Source of the DNA: Monoraphidium neglectum
Lineage: Eukaryota > Chlorophyta > Chlorophyceae > Sphaeropleales > Selenastraceae
DNA: 22,782 nucleotides
Reading direction: 5' to 3'
Assembly (NCBI RefSeq): GCF_000611645.1
Contig: NW_014013003.1
Span: 1-22,782 of the forward strand
Shown here: piece after piece, positions 9,262 to 22,782 of the stretch
Position numbering within the stretch: position 1 is the stretch's first letter
Layout of the letters: each line of letters starts with the position of its first letter
Made by a program: the position numbers and the translations under genes
Notes under the pieces: generated by a model
Database searches by the model: none
What the model was told of the DNA's origin: nothing
The model's input: the letters and a program-made list of their open reading frames with translations, nothing else

Positions 9262-12200
9262 TCAGGAGGGGGGTGGCAAATTGGCATCACATTCAAACGC
9301 TGCGCGGTCCTGTTGCAGGTCATTAGTCATGAGCTTGGAGGCCCCGAAGCCGGTAACCGCCTCCCAAGTGACGCATATTGGCAACCTACCGCTGCCACGG
9401 CGCCCGGTGCCGCCTTGATTGCGGGTGACTGTACTGTTGAGTGATGCAGTGTGCAGTGCCGCGCCCGGCGGTGGCGGCTGCGGCACAAGCGTCCCGTACA
9501 CATCGACCATAAGCGCCCTCTGGTAGTGGTGCTGCCGGCCAGTGGTCGCCACTGCCGGCCGCGCGGGTTCGCTGCTTGAAGAATTATTGGCCAAGGCCAG
9601 CAGAGGTGCAAAAACAGTTGGCTCCAACAGCGTTGTATTGAACGACAACTCGTACAACTGGCCTGCCGCTATGCCCCCCACATTCAGCCAATCAAATCGC
9701 CTGGAGTTGAGGGTCAGCACGGCGCCCATACGACTGCCTGCAGCGGTGCGAGCACGCCGCGCCAGCGGGCGACCTCGCTGGCCGCTGCTTGCGAGCCGCC
9801 TTGGGGCTGCCCGCTCCTGGTGTCTCTCTGCAGTAGTTGAAGTGGGCGCGGGGTGCACAAGCCGCCAGGACGCCCGCACGCCCGACGTGGCCTGCCGCCA
9901 AGATGCGTATCCACTGGTGTTGTTGAAGTCGATGAGGCTCTCATAGCTCTCAACTCCATACTCCACCGACGCCTCCCACTCTTGCGCATCAATCAGCAGG
10001 GTCGACTCGACCCGCAAGGTCCGCGGGCCCAGGCTAAGAGAGCAGCTGCCCGCCGCGTTCGCGCTTGTCAGGTCCTTGCCAATACACGTGCTTGCGATGG
10101 GCAGCTCCAAGAGGCTTTGCAAAGGCAATGCAGTCGGGCCACGCAGGGCCGTGATGCGTGGCAAGCCCGGGGCCCGCCACAGCAGCAGCGTGCTTGCCAC
10201 CAGCCAGCTGGCGCCTGTCGCGCCGCGCAGCTCTATGGTGATGCTGTGGGGCGCGCGCGTGTTGAGGGCGCCCAGCCACGGTGAAAGGTCGAATGTGTAC
10301 GAGGGCAGCAGGAACGTGGGGTGCGCCACAATAGACATCCACAGCCGCGGGTCCACGCCACCCTGCGCAAGGGCACAGGAGCATGCATAAACATTTAGGG
10401 GGGTGGTTTTGAGGGTGCAATCACATGGCAGGCGACCATTTCAAACACTGGAACAAGGCCAACACATGCTTCCAAGTGCGATGTACAATGCAAATTCGCA
10501 AGTGTAATCAGCTCCCCTCCCTTCAACTGAAGGGACATGCTGAGCAGGCGCTGAAGCAGTTAAGGCTGCATCCCTCGTTGTATTGCAAACCCACGGACGC
10601 TGGCGCGACGCGCCTCCGTTTCCCAACCAACCGTGTAATACGTGTAGTAAATGGGGGAGAAGCCCGCCAGCTGGCCGTCAATATACAGCCGCACCTAGTG
10701 GGAATGAAGGAACAAGGCAACATGGCGAAAATCCCATCATGCAACGCCAGCAAGCAGCACGTCCATTTTGCATAGCTGCGGCTCTGTTTTTCCTCTGCAG
10801 CCCGTAGGCCTCCGTGGTGTCCAGGGGCAGCCTGCACGGCCCCACACCTCGCGGTAGGGCTCTCCGACACTGAGGCCGTTGCAGGTGGAGGCGGTCAGGT
10901 TGCCGGATGGGTTCATGGCCCAGAACTCCTCACAGCCATCCCCTTTGGGGACTACCACCACCTGGGTGTTTGAAACGGTGCATGCATGCGCACAGATCCA
11001 ATGAAACTTGTTGGGTGAGATGAGGAAAGGGCTTGCCCCATAGCTGCCGCCAGCAAGGGCCTGCAACGCACACTGAGGCTTTTGAAGTACGCGATGAAGC
11101 GCGGCCCCACTTCAGCAAGTGTGCCGGCTGCATGATTGCAGGCGTGCACCTGCGCACCTGTGCGCGGTAGACGTTCCCGGGCTCCGACAGGGCCTCTGGC
11201 AGGCTGTATGTTGCATTGGGCCAATAGTCCGGACTGCGCGGCGGCCGTGACATCAGCGGGACCGAGTGTCTGCTGGGGTTGATGGATATGTGTTAAAGCA
11301 AGGAAAGCTGCCCAACCGCCAAGCCCCCTGATGCATGGCAGTTGAGCACTCGGAACAGCTGACTGCCTGCAAGCACCACCACTCCTACATTATTCTGGGG
11401 CGCACCTATCACCAGTGCCAGTGAGAACGGTCAGCGCATCGGAGGAGGGCACACCAGGGTGTACCTCCGGCACCAGGGGCACCACTTCATCCGGCACGTC
11501 TGCAGCCGCCGGCACAAAGGTGCCCCGCCTTGCCGTTCTGTTGGCATCGCCAAGACTACCCGCTGCGGAGCCAGCACCACGACGCTGTTTCCGCACCGCT
11601 GCGCCTGCCGCCTGGGTCGCGCTGGCGGTTGCAGCGGCCTTGTCGGGTGCGGGGGTCTCCGCATGAGGGACTTGGCGTCTGGAGGGGGAGGGCTTGCGGC
11701 TGTGGTACAGCACCTGCAGCGTTGCGCTGGCCCATATGGGAACATTGTACGTGTTTGACAACACGCTATCCAGGCGGAAGCGGGTGAAAAGTGCGGACCC
11801 ATCATCCTCGGACTGGCCTGGGCCGGGCTGCTGTTCGATGTAGGGCTGCAGGTGGGTGACGTCAGCAGTAGCAGCCCAGCGCTTGTCTGCTGTGCCAACA
11901 CGTGCCGGTACAGGCTCACTGCAGGTTCCCAGAGCGGCCTGTTGTGTTGGGCAGGTCGGGATTTGAGTGAGCATGTGGTTGCTGGGGCGCTGTCTGGTCC
12001 GACTTTTATGGAAAAAGCTCAGTGTCCGGGCCGTAGCCAACAGTGACTTTGCCAGGCTGATGCGCTCCCGACATCCAGTGCTTTGATGCCAGCACACTCA
12101 CCACAGCGTGTCCAATTTGAAGGGAATACATCCGGTCGAACTGGCGGCCTGACGCCAACCGAAACTCAACCGTCAGCAGCAGCTGCCGCACTTTCTGCTC

Positions 12201-12958
12201 GCCAGCGTCCCAGCCGCCGGGACACAGGTCGTACAGGTTGCGCGGCAGCCGGCCGAAGAAGAGGTTGTTGTAGCCGTCAGTAGTCAAGTTCACAGCCAGG
12301 CTCTCTGCATCGCCGCCCTTGGCGTGGCCACTGGGGGACCCACTGTTAAAGCAGTAGTCTGCCTGCTGGTGTGGCACACCCTCTGCCTTGCTGGGGTCGT
12401 ATCGGCACGGGAAGGGCGACCACGGCATGAGCGTGATGTTGCAGGACCCAAGGTTTTTACCCTTGGACTGCTGGATTGGCTGAACAACATCCACGTTCTG
12501 CAGTGTGTATGAGCGAGGCAGCCAGGCGGCGTTGCAAGGGCAGGTGAGTGATGGTGGCGCTGATGATGCAGAGGGCTATGGACGACCGCTGCGTTGCAGC
12601 TGAGAGTTTTTGGTGCAGGCTGGGAGAAATCCGCTCTCAGGCACCACAAATCGGCGTGCGCTGCTCCACTATTTTACAGACTTCTCACCTCGTAGCATGG
12701 AATGGCGGGGTCTTCGCATGGCAGCCTCATGTCGATTGGCATTTGCCTGGGGCCTAGGGATCCCTTGACAAGCGGCGTCACAAGGCGACCGGCTGCTGGC
12801 CGCCTGCACATACCCGCGTTGCCGCGGGCGCCCTTGACCTTTGGACACGGTTCATAGACAGGGAATGGCAGGGCCACAGCAGCGGTGCCACTGATGATTG
12901 TGGACGCAGCAGCGGCCAGCAGCAGCAGCGTTGCTGCGGCGGGCGCGGCTGGAGCCAT
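9262..12958 (-). CDS. PNGase A-like glycoamidase, secreted (7 exons, 863 aa, complete)
   Basis: Peptide-N4-(N-acetyl-beta-glucosaminyl)asparagine amidase A family; the plant and fungal enzymes cut N-glycans from Asn of glycopeptides in the secretory or extracellular space. Exons: 12958-12689, 12497-12102, 11938-11406, 11272-11158, 10961-10848, 10694-10632 and 10362-9262, all phase-consistent. Residues 1 to about 27 form an Ala/Leu-rich signal peptide. Family landmarks in order are GRQFDRM (207-213), CSEPVPAR, a SNTYNVPIWASATLQVLYH strand, GCEEFWAMNP (447-456), EPYRE, VRLYIDGQLAG (477-487), GGVDPRLW (498-505) and LPSYTFDLSPWLG. These match the order seen in almond and Aspergillus PNGase A. At least nine Asn-X-Ser/Thr sequons fit a secreted glycoprotein. 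A basic low-complexity stretch interrupts the C-terminal domain in exon 7. Exon 4 has a CAGCAG tandem acceptor. Family call is firm; enzyme activity is inferred. Confidence 0.88.
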
Positions 12959-13956
12959 ATGTGATGGCGTTGTATATGTCAATGAGTGAGATCAATCGCA
13001 CATTAAAAGATGTTGTTGGGCGCCCTCTGCCGCGGCTGGTCCCTGATCAACCGACGCACAGTATGCCGCGTGCCGATTGCTGATACGGTAATGCAGCTAC
13101 AATGAAAGGCACGTGTTCACACAGAGTATGATAAGTGATGTTCTATCAAAGATCTCGCCCCACGCTCACTCACTGCAGTGACGGTTCCTCGACGGTCGTG
13201 CTGCTCAGTGCTGCGCTTGCTGTCATGAAAAGTCAGGCCCCGACAGACACCAAATGCACAGTGCTGGCAGAACCCTGGTAAAGCAAGAAAATTAACGCAA
13301 TTCAACGTCACAACTGTCGTTGAACTCTGCTACTGTAGTGTGTGTTGTGCCATAGACAACTCAGCAACAAGCAGGCCTGGTCAAGCATCGTGTTGACCAT
13401 CCGCGAGGTGCCTAAGAGTTGTCTTGGTTGCTGCAGGTGGCTCACGGGATGCTTTCACTTTCTTCCTGGCAATTTGTATATGCGGGATACTCTGATGCTC
13501 AATGACTACAGCCGCCACCAGGGGGACACGCTCAAGCTTGGCTCCAATGCTTTCAGTGACGAGAGCGCCTGGCAAGCCCTAGCTGCAGTGCACCCCGTGA
13601 TCCCCTCTTTAAGCCCTGTATAACTCACGAATTAGTAAAGCAGCAGCTATCGGCACACTAAGTGCCCGTTGGTGTTGCTTGAGAGGCGTCTTGCGGGTGA
13701 CCAGGACATGTGAAACACTCAATGAGCGAGCGAGACTGCACCTTACAACCCGACATGCCATATGTTCTGCACACCCAAGCTGCATGATGCACTTTGATTA
13801 GCCAAATCAGGCTCAGACAAGTGAAGAATGCGCGATGGAGGTTGTAGCTTATGACGGCGGCCGTCTGTTGTGCGATGACCAGCTCGCTGTTGAGCCTCAA
13901 GACAAGCAACAACGCGTGGCCGGAGGCTACCCCTGCTGCCTCACATAGCGAGGATA
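12959..13956. other. Intergenic: PNGase A upstream region and 3' flank of the unknown membrane-protein gene
   Basis: About 1 kb without a gene I can support. A plus-strand open frame at 13342-13623 lacks an ATG at its start, a family match and splice partners. The 3' UTR of the minus-strand gene ending at 13957 and the promoter of the gene starting at 12958 should both be here. Confidence 0.5.
13743..13747 (-). terminator. Candidate poly(A) signal TGTAA for the unknown membrane-protein gene
   Basis: The minus strand reads TGTAA about 210 nt after the TGA stop at 13957-13959, a normal 3' UTR length for a green alga. Confidence 0.35.
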
Positions 13957-17524
<3,568 letters not shown>

Positions 17525-18024
17525 GGTTCTGTGGTCGCACGGCAGTGCTCTGCTGCGCTGGACCACAGCACCCAGCGCCGTAGCCGCACGGGCGCAAGGG
17601 CCCCAGCGTTTGGAGAATCAATAGTGATACGGTTTCGCGAGGCCCCTCTACGTTGTGCTGTCGCGATCTGCCGCGGCGGTCTTGCGTGTCAAAGCATTTG
17701 AGCGGGACGCTGTAATCAGGGACGCCCGGTGCATGGACTTCAGTACATCACTGATATCAAAATATTCACCAAATTCATAGCGTTCGGTATTCTGATCGAT
17801 CTGATGCACTGTCACTGTTGGTGCCTGTGTGGCTTCTCTTTGGCTCGCTCTAGGGGCATCCTGCTGAATACAAGGTGGTCGTTTGTCGTTCGCACGCACC
17901 AAAGCTGCTACTTCGCAACTGCACAGCCCTCACGCCGCCCTTTGCTCCCAAAGTCCTGGGACACAATCGATCTGACAGTAAGGTAGCCTACTCTCAGCGT
18001 GTTTAGGACACAGCAGCAGCATCA
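17525..18024. promoter_or_regulatory. Divergent upstream region between the unknown membrane-protein gene and eIF3g
   Basis: Five hundred bp separate the two start codons, which point away from each other, so both promoters and 5' UTRs must lie here unless an upstream non-coding exon exists. An AT-rich block at about 17750-17780 is the only obvious compositional feature. I see no clear TATA box or named operator. Confidence 0.55.
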
Positions 18025-19962
18025 ATGGCGCGGGCCAAGATTCGCTGGGCGGACACACTCGATGAGGAGGAGTTTGGCGAGGCCCTGCCGCCCACCACCA
18101 TCAAGGGTCCTGATTCCCATGGCGTCAAGACAGTGACGGAGTATTACCGCAACGAAAAGGGTGACGCGATCAAGAAGGTCACCAAGAGCAAGGTCGTGCA
18201 GGTGGAGAAGAAGGTGTACAAGGTGCGCCACGCAGTGTGCAGATCTTGCTGCTGCTGTGATGATGTTTGTGTGCTCCAGTATGGCTGTACAAGTGAGAAG
18301 GCTGGACCGTCAGTGTCAAGGCAGATGCATGCTATGAAACCAGCTGTGGTGACGCGCCGCTACCGCGGCGCTGCTGCCGCCGCCGCCGCTGCTGCTGCTG
18401 CTGCTGCCGCTGCTGCTGCTGCTGCTGCTGCTGTAGCGTTGCGACATCGATTGGAATGCAGCAATAGGCTTGTGAAACGCAGTTTGGTCGCCGGGTTTGC
18501 AGCACAATGCAGCGTATACAGGCATGCTATGTGTCCACAGCCATTGCTGTGACCTCAGCACGCACGCCGGTTCAGCAGACTGCTTGCGCAAACCTCCCAG
18601 CCCGCAAGTATTCATGCCTGGCAACCCCGGCCCTGGGACGTCCTCCTCCTGCCAGGTGACTGAGGAGCGTCGTCAGTGGCAACGTTTCGGCAAAGCCGCG
18701 ACTGAGACGGTGCAGGACAGCGTGACAGTGCAGCAGAAGGAGGACATCCCCTTCGAGCGCGTGCGGCAGCTCAAGGCGACGCAGCAGGAGAAGAAGATGG
18801 ACATGCAGGCTGCCATGCAGTCGGCAGACAAATCCACCATTGTCGGCAGCCTCAAGGACATGCTGTACAAGCGCCGCATGGAGCGCGAGCTGCTGCGCGC
18901 CAAGGGGCTGCTCGCCGACGCGGAGAGGCCCCCGGAGGAGGACGGGCAGCCAGGCAAGCCCGCAGGGCTGCCCAGCGCGCCCAAGCCAGGCAGCTACGTT
19001 CCGCCCAGGTGCGGGGGAGGGCGAGATTGGCGGGAAGTCCTTGGGGCCCGTCGATGGAGGCGCTCGGGGTGTGAGGATGCTGGGTTTTAGCCTTGGCCGT
19101 GGCCATTGCAAGTGCTTGTGGTAGTTGAGTATGCTGGCACTTGGAGCTATTCGACGGGCAGGCCGAGCTCACGCGCGACGCTTACCTGTTTTTTTGCGGC
19201 TGTGTTGCTCCCTGTTCATCTCTCCCTCGCAGTGTGCGCAACCGCGGAGCGGGCGGCGGCGGTGGCGAGGGTGACAGCATGCAGCAGCGGCGCCGTGACG
19301 AGAACAGCCTGCGCGTCACCAACCTGTCGGAGGATGTGTCGGAGGCTGACCTGCAGGTATGGGGGGGAGCGCTTCGGTCCACGCCAAGGCTGGTTGTTGG
19401 GGCCACAGCATCACACTGTACCGCTGTGCAGCCTGCCACCAGCATGGGGCTGTTGCTCTGCTGCCAGCCGCCGAGCGTCGCATCAGCCGTCGCTGCCAGC
19501 AGTCGAGCGACTTCCCGCCCGTTAAAGCGGCCCCCATCCGCATTCGCGTGTGCAGGAGCTGTTCCGGCCGTTTGGCCCCATCAGCCGCGTGTTCCTGGCG
19601 GTGGACCGGACGACAGGGGAGAACCGCGGCTTTGCTTTCGTCAACTACGTGTACCGGGAGGACGCAGAGCGCGCCATCCGCAACCTCAACGGTGCGCACA
19701 GGGGGCAAGCAAGCCGCCAGCTTATCCTGGCTGGGCACGGGGTGTGAGCAGGCCGCGCAGCAGTGTCGGGAGCATCAGGGGTGGCCCGTGTGCTGGCATG
19801 TTTCTCTACACCCAAGGATTGCCCCACAAAGTGGCAACGCGCCCTCGCTTGCTCCTCGCTAACGCGTCGCGTGGCTGCCGTTCCTGCACGTTTTTAGGCT
19901 ATGGCTACGACAACCTCATCCTGCACGTGGAGTGGGCGGCGCCCAGGGCCGAGCGCGGCTGA
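18025..19962 (+). CDS. EIF3G: Translation initiation factor eIF3 subunit G (5 exons, 291 aa, complete)
   Basis: eIF3g is a cytoplasmic subunit of the eIF3 complex that helps 40S scanning and reinitiation. Exons: 18025-18222, 18656-19008, 19233-19356, 19556-19691 and 19898-19962 (876 nt, phases agree). The N-terminal RWADTLDEEE (7-16) and the EYYRNEKGD segment, the ERRQWQRFG block in exon 2, and SYVPP before the RRM are typical of the family. The C-terminal RRM (about 209-286) has RNP2 LRVTNL, SEDVSEADLQELFRPFG, RNP1 RGFAFVNY (249-256) and the diagnostic ending YGYDNLILHVEWAAPR. Length is close to plant eIF3g. The zinc knuckle normally found between the N-terminal domain and the RRM is absent, and the whole protein has no cysteine; its place is taken by a charged stretch near KDMLYKRRMERELLR. 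Intron 1 carries a polyalanine-coding repeat and stays open in frame. Confidence 0.96.
18370..18432 (+). repeat. GCN (GCT/GCC) trinucleotide repeat in eIF3g intron 1
   Basis: Twenty-one consecutive GCT or GCC triplets inside intron 1 (18223-18655). The frame entering from exon 1 would read them as polyalanine if the intron were retained. Confidence 0.9.
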
Positions 19963-20769
19963 TCGGGCTTGCCAGTGCAGGCTAGCAGCAGCGGGCGGCG
20001 GGTGGTGGGCAGCGGCAGCAGTGGCGGCGGCAGACTGCCTTTGGTTTTTTATGCTTGAGGCTAGGCGCTTGGCTGTTGACAGTGTGAAGCAGGCGTACTC
20101 GTGCTGCGAAGCGCGCCATCATGCGCCATCGAGTAATGCAATTGTTGGTTGGCATGGGTTTCTCTGGGCTGGCGGACTGTGGTGCTGATGGGGGGCGTGT
20201 GCTTGCTAGCAAGCTGAATGTCACAGTGAAACTGACAGCCTCACAGGCGTTGGCTGCTATGGGGCCTGTGCAGTGCACGCAGGAACAGAAGCTGGGAGTT
20301 TCAGGGGGGCCAGCAAACAGCCAGCCGGTGCCGGTGCCGGTGCCGGTGCCGGTGCCGGTCTCAGCATGGCCACTTGGCAGTCAAATGCATGCACGCAAAA
20401 TTGCAGGGCGCTATCAAACGTGGTGTCATGCGTCTTCCGACGAAGGCGTCGGGTATCTTGTTCGTGTTATGGTATCCAAGCCCAGACCAGTCAACAAGCT
20501 GGTCTCAATCTCAAGTGATCTGGTGTCGGCGTGAGAGAGCGCTTTGCACAAAGTCGAATCAAGAATTCTGGATACACGTATGACTGTGGTGGTCAGACTT
20601 CGCTGCCAGAAGTGGGCTCGCGGATCGCCAGCCAGCAGGGCGCAACGAGTATCCCGTGCGGAGGCACCGTGATTGACAAGTCCGAAACGTTGAATAGTTG
20701 CTTTATCAGCGGGATATCAGGGCAGCTCTGCGGGGCCTCGCACTGCCCGCGCTGTGTCTTCGCAGTGCC
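19963..20769. other. Intergenic: eIF3g 3' flank and glutamate-receptor-like upstream region
   Basis: About 800 bp between two plus-strand genes. It should hold the eIF3g 3' UTR and the promoter of the downstream gene. I find no TGTAA motif on the plus strand here, so the eIF3g poly(A) site is unassigned. The open frame at 20121-20534 is composed largely of the hexamer repeat and has no family match. Confidence 0.5.
20325..20360. repeat. CCGGTG hexamer tandem repeat
   Basis: Five perfect CCGGTG units (20325-20354) and a sixth reading ccggtc, within the eIF3g 3' flank. Confidence 0.9.
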
Positions 20770-22712
20770 ATGAGGCGCTTCGCACACATCGACAGCCATG
20801 GAGTGCGAACGCCGATGCGGATCCTGTTGTGCGCAGCCGCGATGGCCCTTCTACTTTCCAGGACAATCGCGGCAGCACCAGCGGAGCCCAGGCCCCCGGC
20901 TCGTGACCAGCAGCGGGGGCTTTTGCAGGTGCCGGTGCGCCTGGCAAAACCCTGGAAGGTCTGCACATCCTCTTGGACGGTAAGATGGACAGACGACCAT
21001 GCGCGTGCACTTTCAAGAACAGCACAGCACACCCGCCACCCACTCACCCAGGAGATTGTCTGCGCACAATGTGCCACACCCCTCGCACCCCCGTTGCCGT
21101 CATCCCTCGACTATCCCCCTCATGCACCCCGCCTCCCAGCCCATGGTATCGTGCGAACCTGGTGGCGACCCCGCCACCTTCACTGGCTATGTGATCGAGC
21201 TATTCCGCCTGCTGGCCCACGACCAAGGATGGGCAGAGGGTGACTCTATGACAGGGGACTATTACCTGGAGTGCATGAAGTACACGGCGCTGATGGACGA
21301 CCTGGAGTCACCCACGGGAAGCTGCGCGCTCGCCGCAGCGGGTGGGTGTGTTGTCATGCAAGGCGGAAATCAGAATTGTGGTGCGGCAAAGCGCAGGCCA
21401 GGCGCGGTTGGGGCTCAAGGGCTTTGGGGGCAAGGCTGGATTATGGATGGCAGGGGCGGCCAATCGGACGCACTGGTTGCCCCAAAGGAACTTCGGGCAG
21501 TTGGCGAGTCCCTCGCGGCCGGAGAAAGCAGTGCAACAGGGCACCAAGGAATTGACTGGCGCGGCGCGATAACCTGGCAGCCGCACGCTGCAAGCGAAAT
21601 CCAGGAGCAGGCTGCAGCAGGACGGGCCCCGCCAGCCACCCCTCGCGTGCCGTCCCTCGGCCCTGCTCTCTCATCGTGTTTGCCCCGTCGTTGACGAGAG
21701 CCTTAGCAGGCCGCAACCACTGCTGCCCATTCGCCCTGCTGGCGCAGGGGTTGCCGTCAGCACGTCAACGCTCGACTCTGGCCTGATCAAGTTCAGCTGG
21801 CCTATCTACAAGGTGGGGCCTGGGAGTGTGCAACACCTGTGAGGGTGCTGGTGTGCTGCGTACGTGCGTACGCACACGCAAACTTTACACGCGCATCGAT
21901 GCTAGTGGAGCGTGCAGGAGGGAAAAAATGCGGTGGATCAGAGCGGTTTCATGGCTTAAAGTAAGAGAGGGGAGGTGCTGAGGTGAACGCGGCGCAGCAA
22001 GCTTAAGGGCTGCGTGAACCCAGGCTGCCGACAGTGCTTGCAAGTAGGCGCGTGTTGGGTTCCGTCCAGGTTGGAAACCGTTGGCTGCCAACTCTCACAT
22101 ACCTTGCCGCTTGCAATGTGTTGACTTGACCTGTTGCACAATTCGGCAATCACCAGAGCGGCCTGCGCATCATGATTCACGGTCATCTGGAGGCAGGCAG
22201 CACATGGGCCTTCGCAGCGGTGCGTGGTCGCACTCTCCTCCCGGCGTTGACGGGCTGTGCGCCCTGAGGACCGTCAGGGTTGAATTGTGGGCATCTGCGC
22301 GCCTCTGCATCACCCTCGGCCATTTCCTACAACGGCTACCTCCGCAAATGCTCTCGCGGCGTCTTAATGCAGGCGTTCCACTGGTCACTGTGGGCGGCAT
22401 GTGGCGGCACTGCCATCCTGGTGGGCCACACCAGCCAGACCACGCACATAGTGTCTGGCGCTGCTCCGCGCGCGATGTCGAATCGGGAACGTGCGGTCAG
22501 ACTCTTCCCAGATGATGGCTCGCGCGCCAGCTGCGTTTGCTAACGCCGGCCACCCCGGCGATCCGCCACACTCCCCCCAGGTCGGTTTGCTGATTGCCTG
22601 TGTCGAGCGGGTGTCGCTGGGCACGCGCGCCAACCCCAAGGGGCTGGGCGGCTGGATGTGGGCGGCCTGGGCCAAGATGATGTTTGTGCCGTCTCACGTT
22701 GGGGACCCCCAG
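20770..22712 (+). CDS. Ionotropic glutamate receptor-like channel (5' part; continues past window edge)
   Basis: Looks like a ligand-gated channel built from a periplasmic-binding-protein fold split by a pore. Exons: 20770-20979, 21140-21341, 21748-21812, 22373-22420 and 22581-22712, phases consistent, 219 residues so far. The next donor is CAG|gtgcgc at 22712. A signal peptide (RILLCAAAMALLLSRTIAAA) starts at an internal ATG at 20815, which may be the true start. The S1 half of the binding domain runs from VPVRLAKPWKVCTSSW through TFTGYVIELFRLLAHDQGW to the core strand ending LIKFSWPIY. Transmembrane M1 is joined across intron 4 (HWSLWAACGGTAIL then VGLLIACVER). A pore-like GLGGWMWAAWAKMMF follows; it resembles plant GLR pores and lacks the TVGYG potassium filter. 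No amino-terminal domain precedes S1. The 406- and 560-nt introns 2 and 3 could hide a small exon. The short exon 4 is supported by about 90 nt free of AG before its acceptor. Confidence 0.75.
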
Positions 22713-22782
22713 GTGCGCTGTCAGGGTGGCAGCCGGGCAGCTAGGAGGGGCTATCTGCGTGAGAGAAGCCTGCCTCCCGCCC

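Noticed and set aside
13342..13623. Plus-strand 93-codon open frame in the PNGase A upstream region
   Set aside because: It begins with GTG rather than ATG, has no recognised motif, overlaps an equally long frame on the other strand, and has no convincing splice partners.
20121..20534. Plus-strand open frame of 137 codons with a Pro-Val repeat
   Set aside because: The repeat is just the CCGGTG hexamer read through; it lies in the eIF3g 3' flank and has no family resemblance.
21864..21875. Perfect 12-nt palindrome gtgcgtacgcac in intron 3 of the glutamate-receptor-like gene
   Set aside because: It is short and sits in locally repetitive TACGTGCG sequence, so chance is likely.

Overview
The window is nuclear DNA of a eukaryote, most probably a green alga (Chlorophyta; a chlamydomonadalean or similar core chlorophyte is my best guess, and I cannot name the species). 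The reasons are GC-rich coding sequence, many short introns (mostly 120-430 nt) with gtgagt/gtgcgc/gtgggt donors and cag acceptors, Ala/Ser/Gly homopolymer insertions, TGTAA-type poly(A) signals, and the gene content itself. Reading frames are broken by introns throughout, so each gene was rebuilt by matching splice sites, codon phase and family motifs. All six models keep phase across every junction.

Layout. Four genes lie head-to-tail on the minus strand. (1) 1-2103 is a PP2C-type protein phosphatase resembling the plant clade A (ABI1/HAB1) enzymes; its C-terminal end is cut by the left edge. (2) 2535-8240 is CDC45, the replicative helicase subunit, complete in 16 exons and 732 aa. (3) 9262-12958 is a secreted PNGase A-like glycoamidase, complete in 7 exons and 863 aa. 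(4) 13957-17524 is an unrecognised protein with membrane segments near both ends and a 53-triplet repeat encoding polyserine, 10 exons and 534 aa. Two genes follow on the plus strand. (5) 18025-19962 is translation initiation factor eIF3 subunit G, complete in 5 exons and 291 aa. (6) 20770 to at least 22712 is an ionotropic glutamate receptor-like channel, 5' part only, cut by the right edge. Genes 4 and 5 are divergent across a 500 bp shared upstream region.

The genes do not form a pathway. They are unrelated single-copy-type genes (signalling phosphatase, DNA replication, glycoprotein deglycosylation, unknown membrane protein, translation initiation, ligand-gated channel), as usual in a plant-like nuclear genome. 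I see no transposase, CRISPR array or defence island, and no convincing new multi-gene system.

Points that deserve a second look are: an eIF3g without any cysteine, so without its zinc knuckle; a clade A-like PP2C lacking the ABA-receptor 'lock' tryptophan; a glutamate-receptor-like protein with no amino-terminal domain and no ligand-gripping arginine; a GC-AG intron and a possible in-frame cryptic exon in CDC45; a tRNA-like element with Pol III A and B boxes inside an intron; a 34-nt near-perfect palindrome; and the polyserine repeat in the unknown gene.
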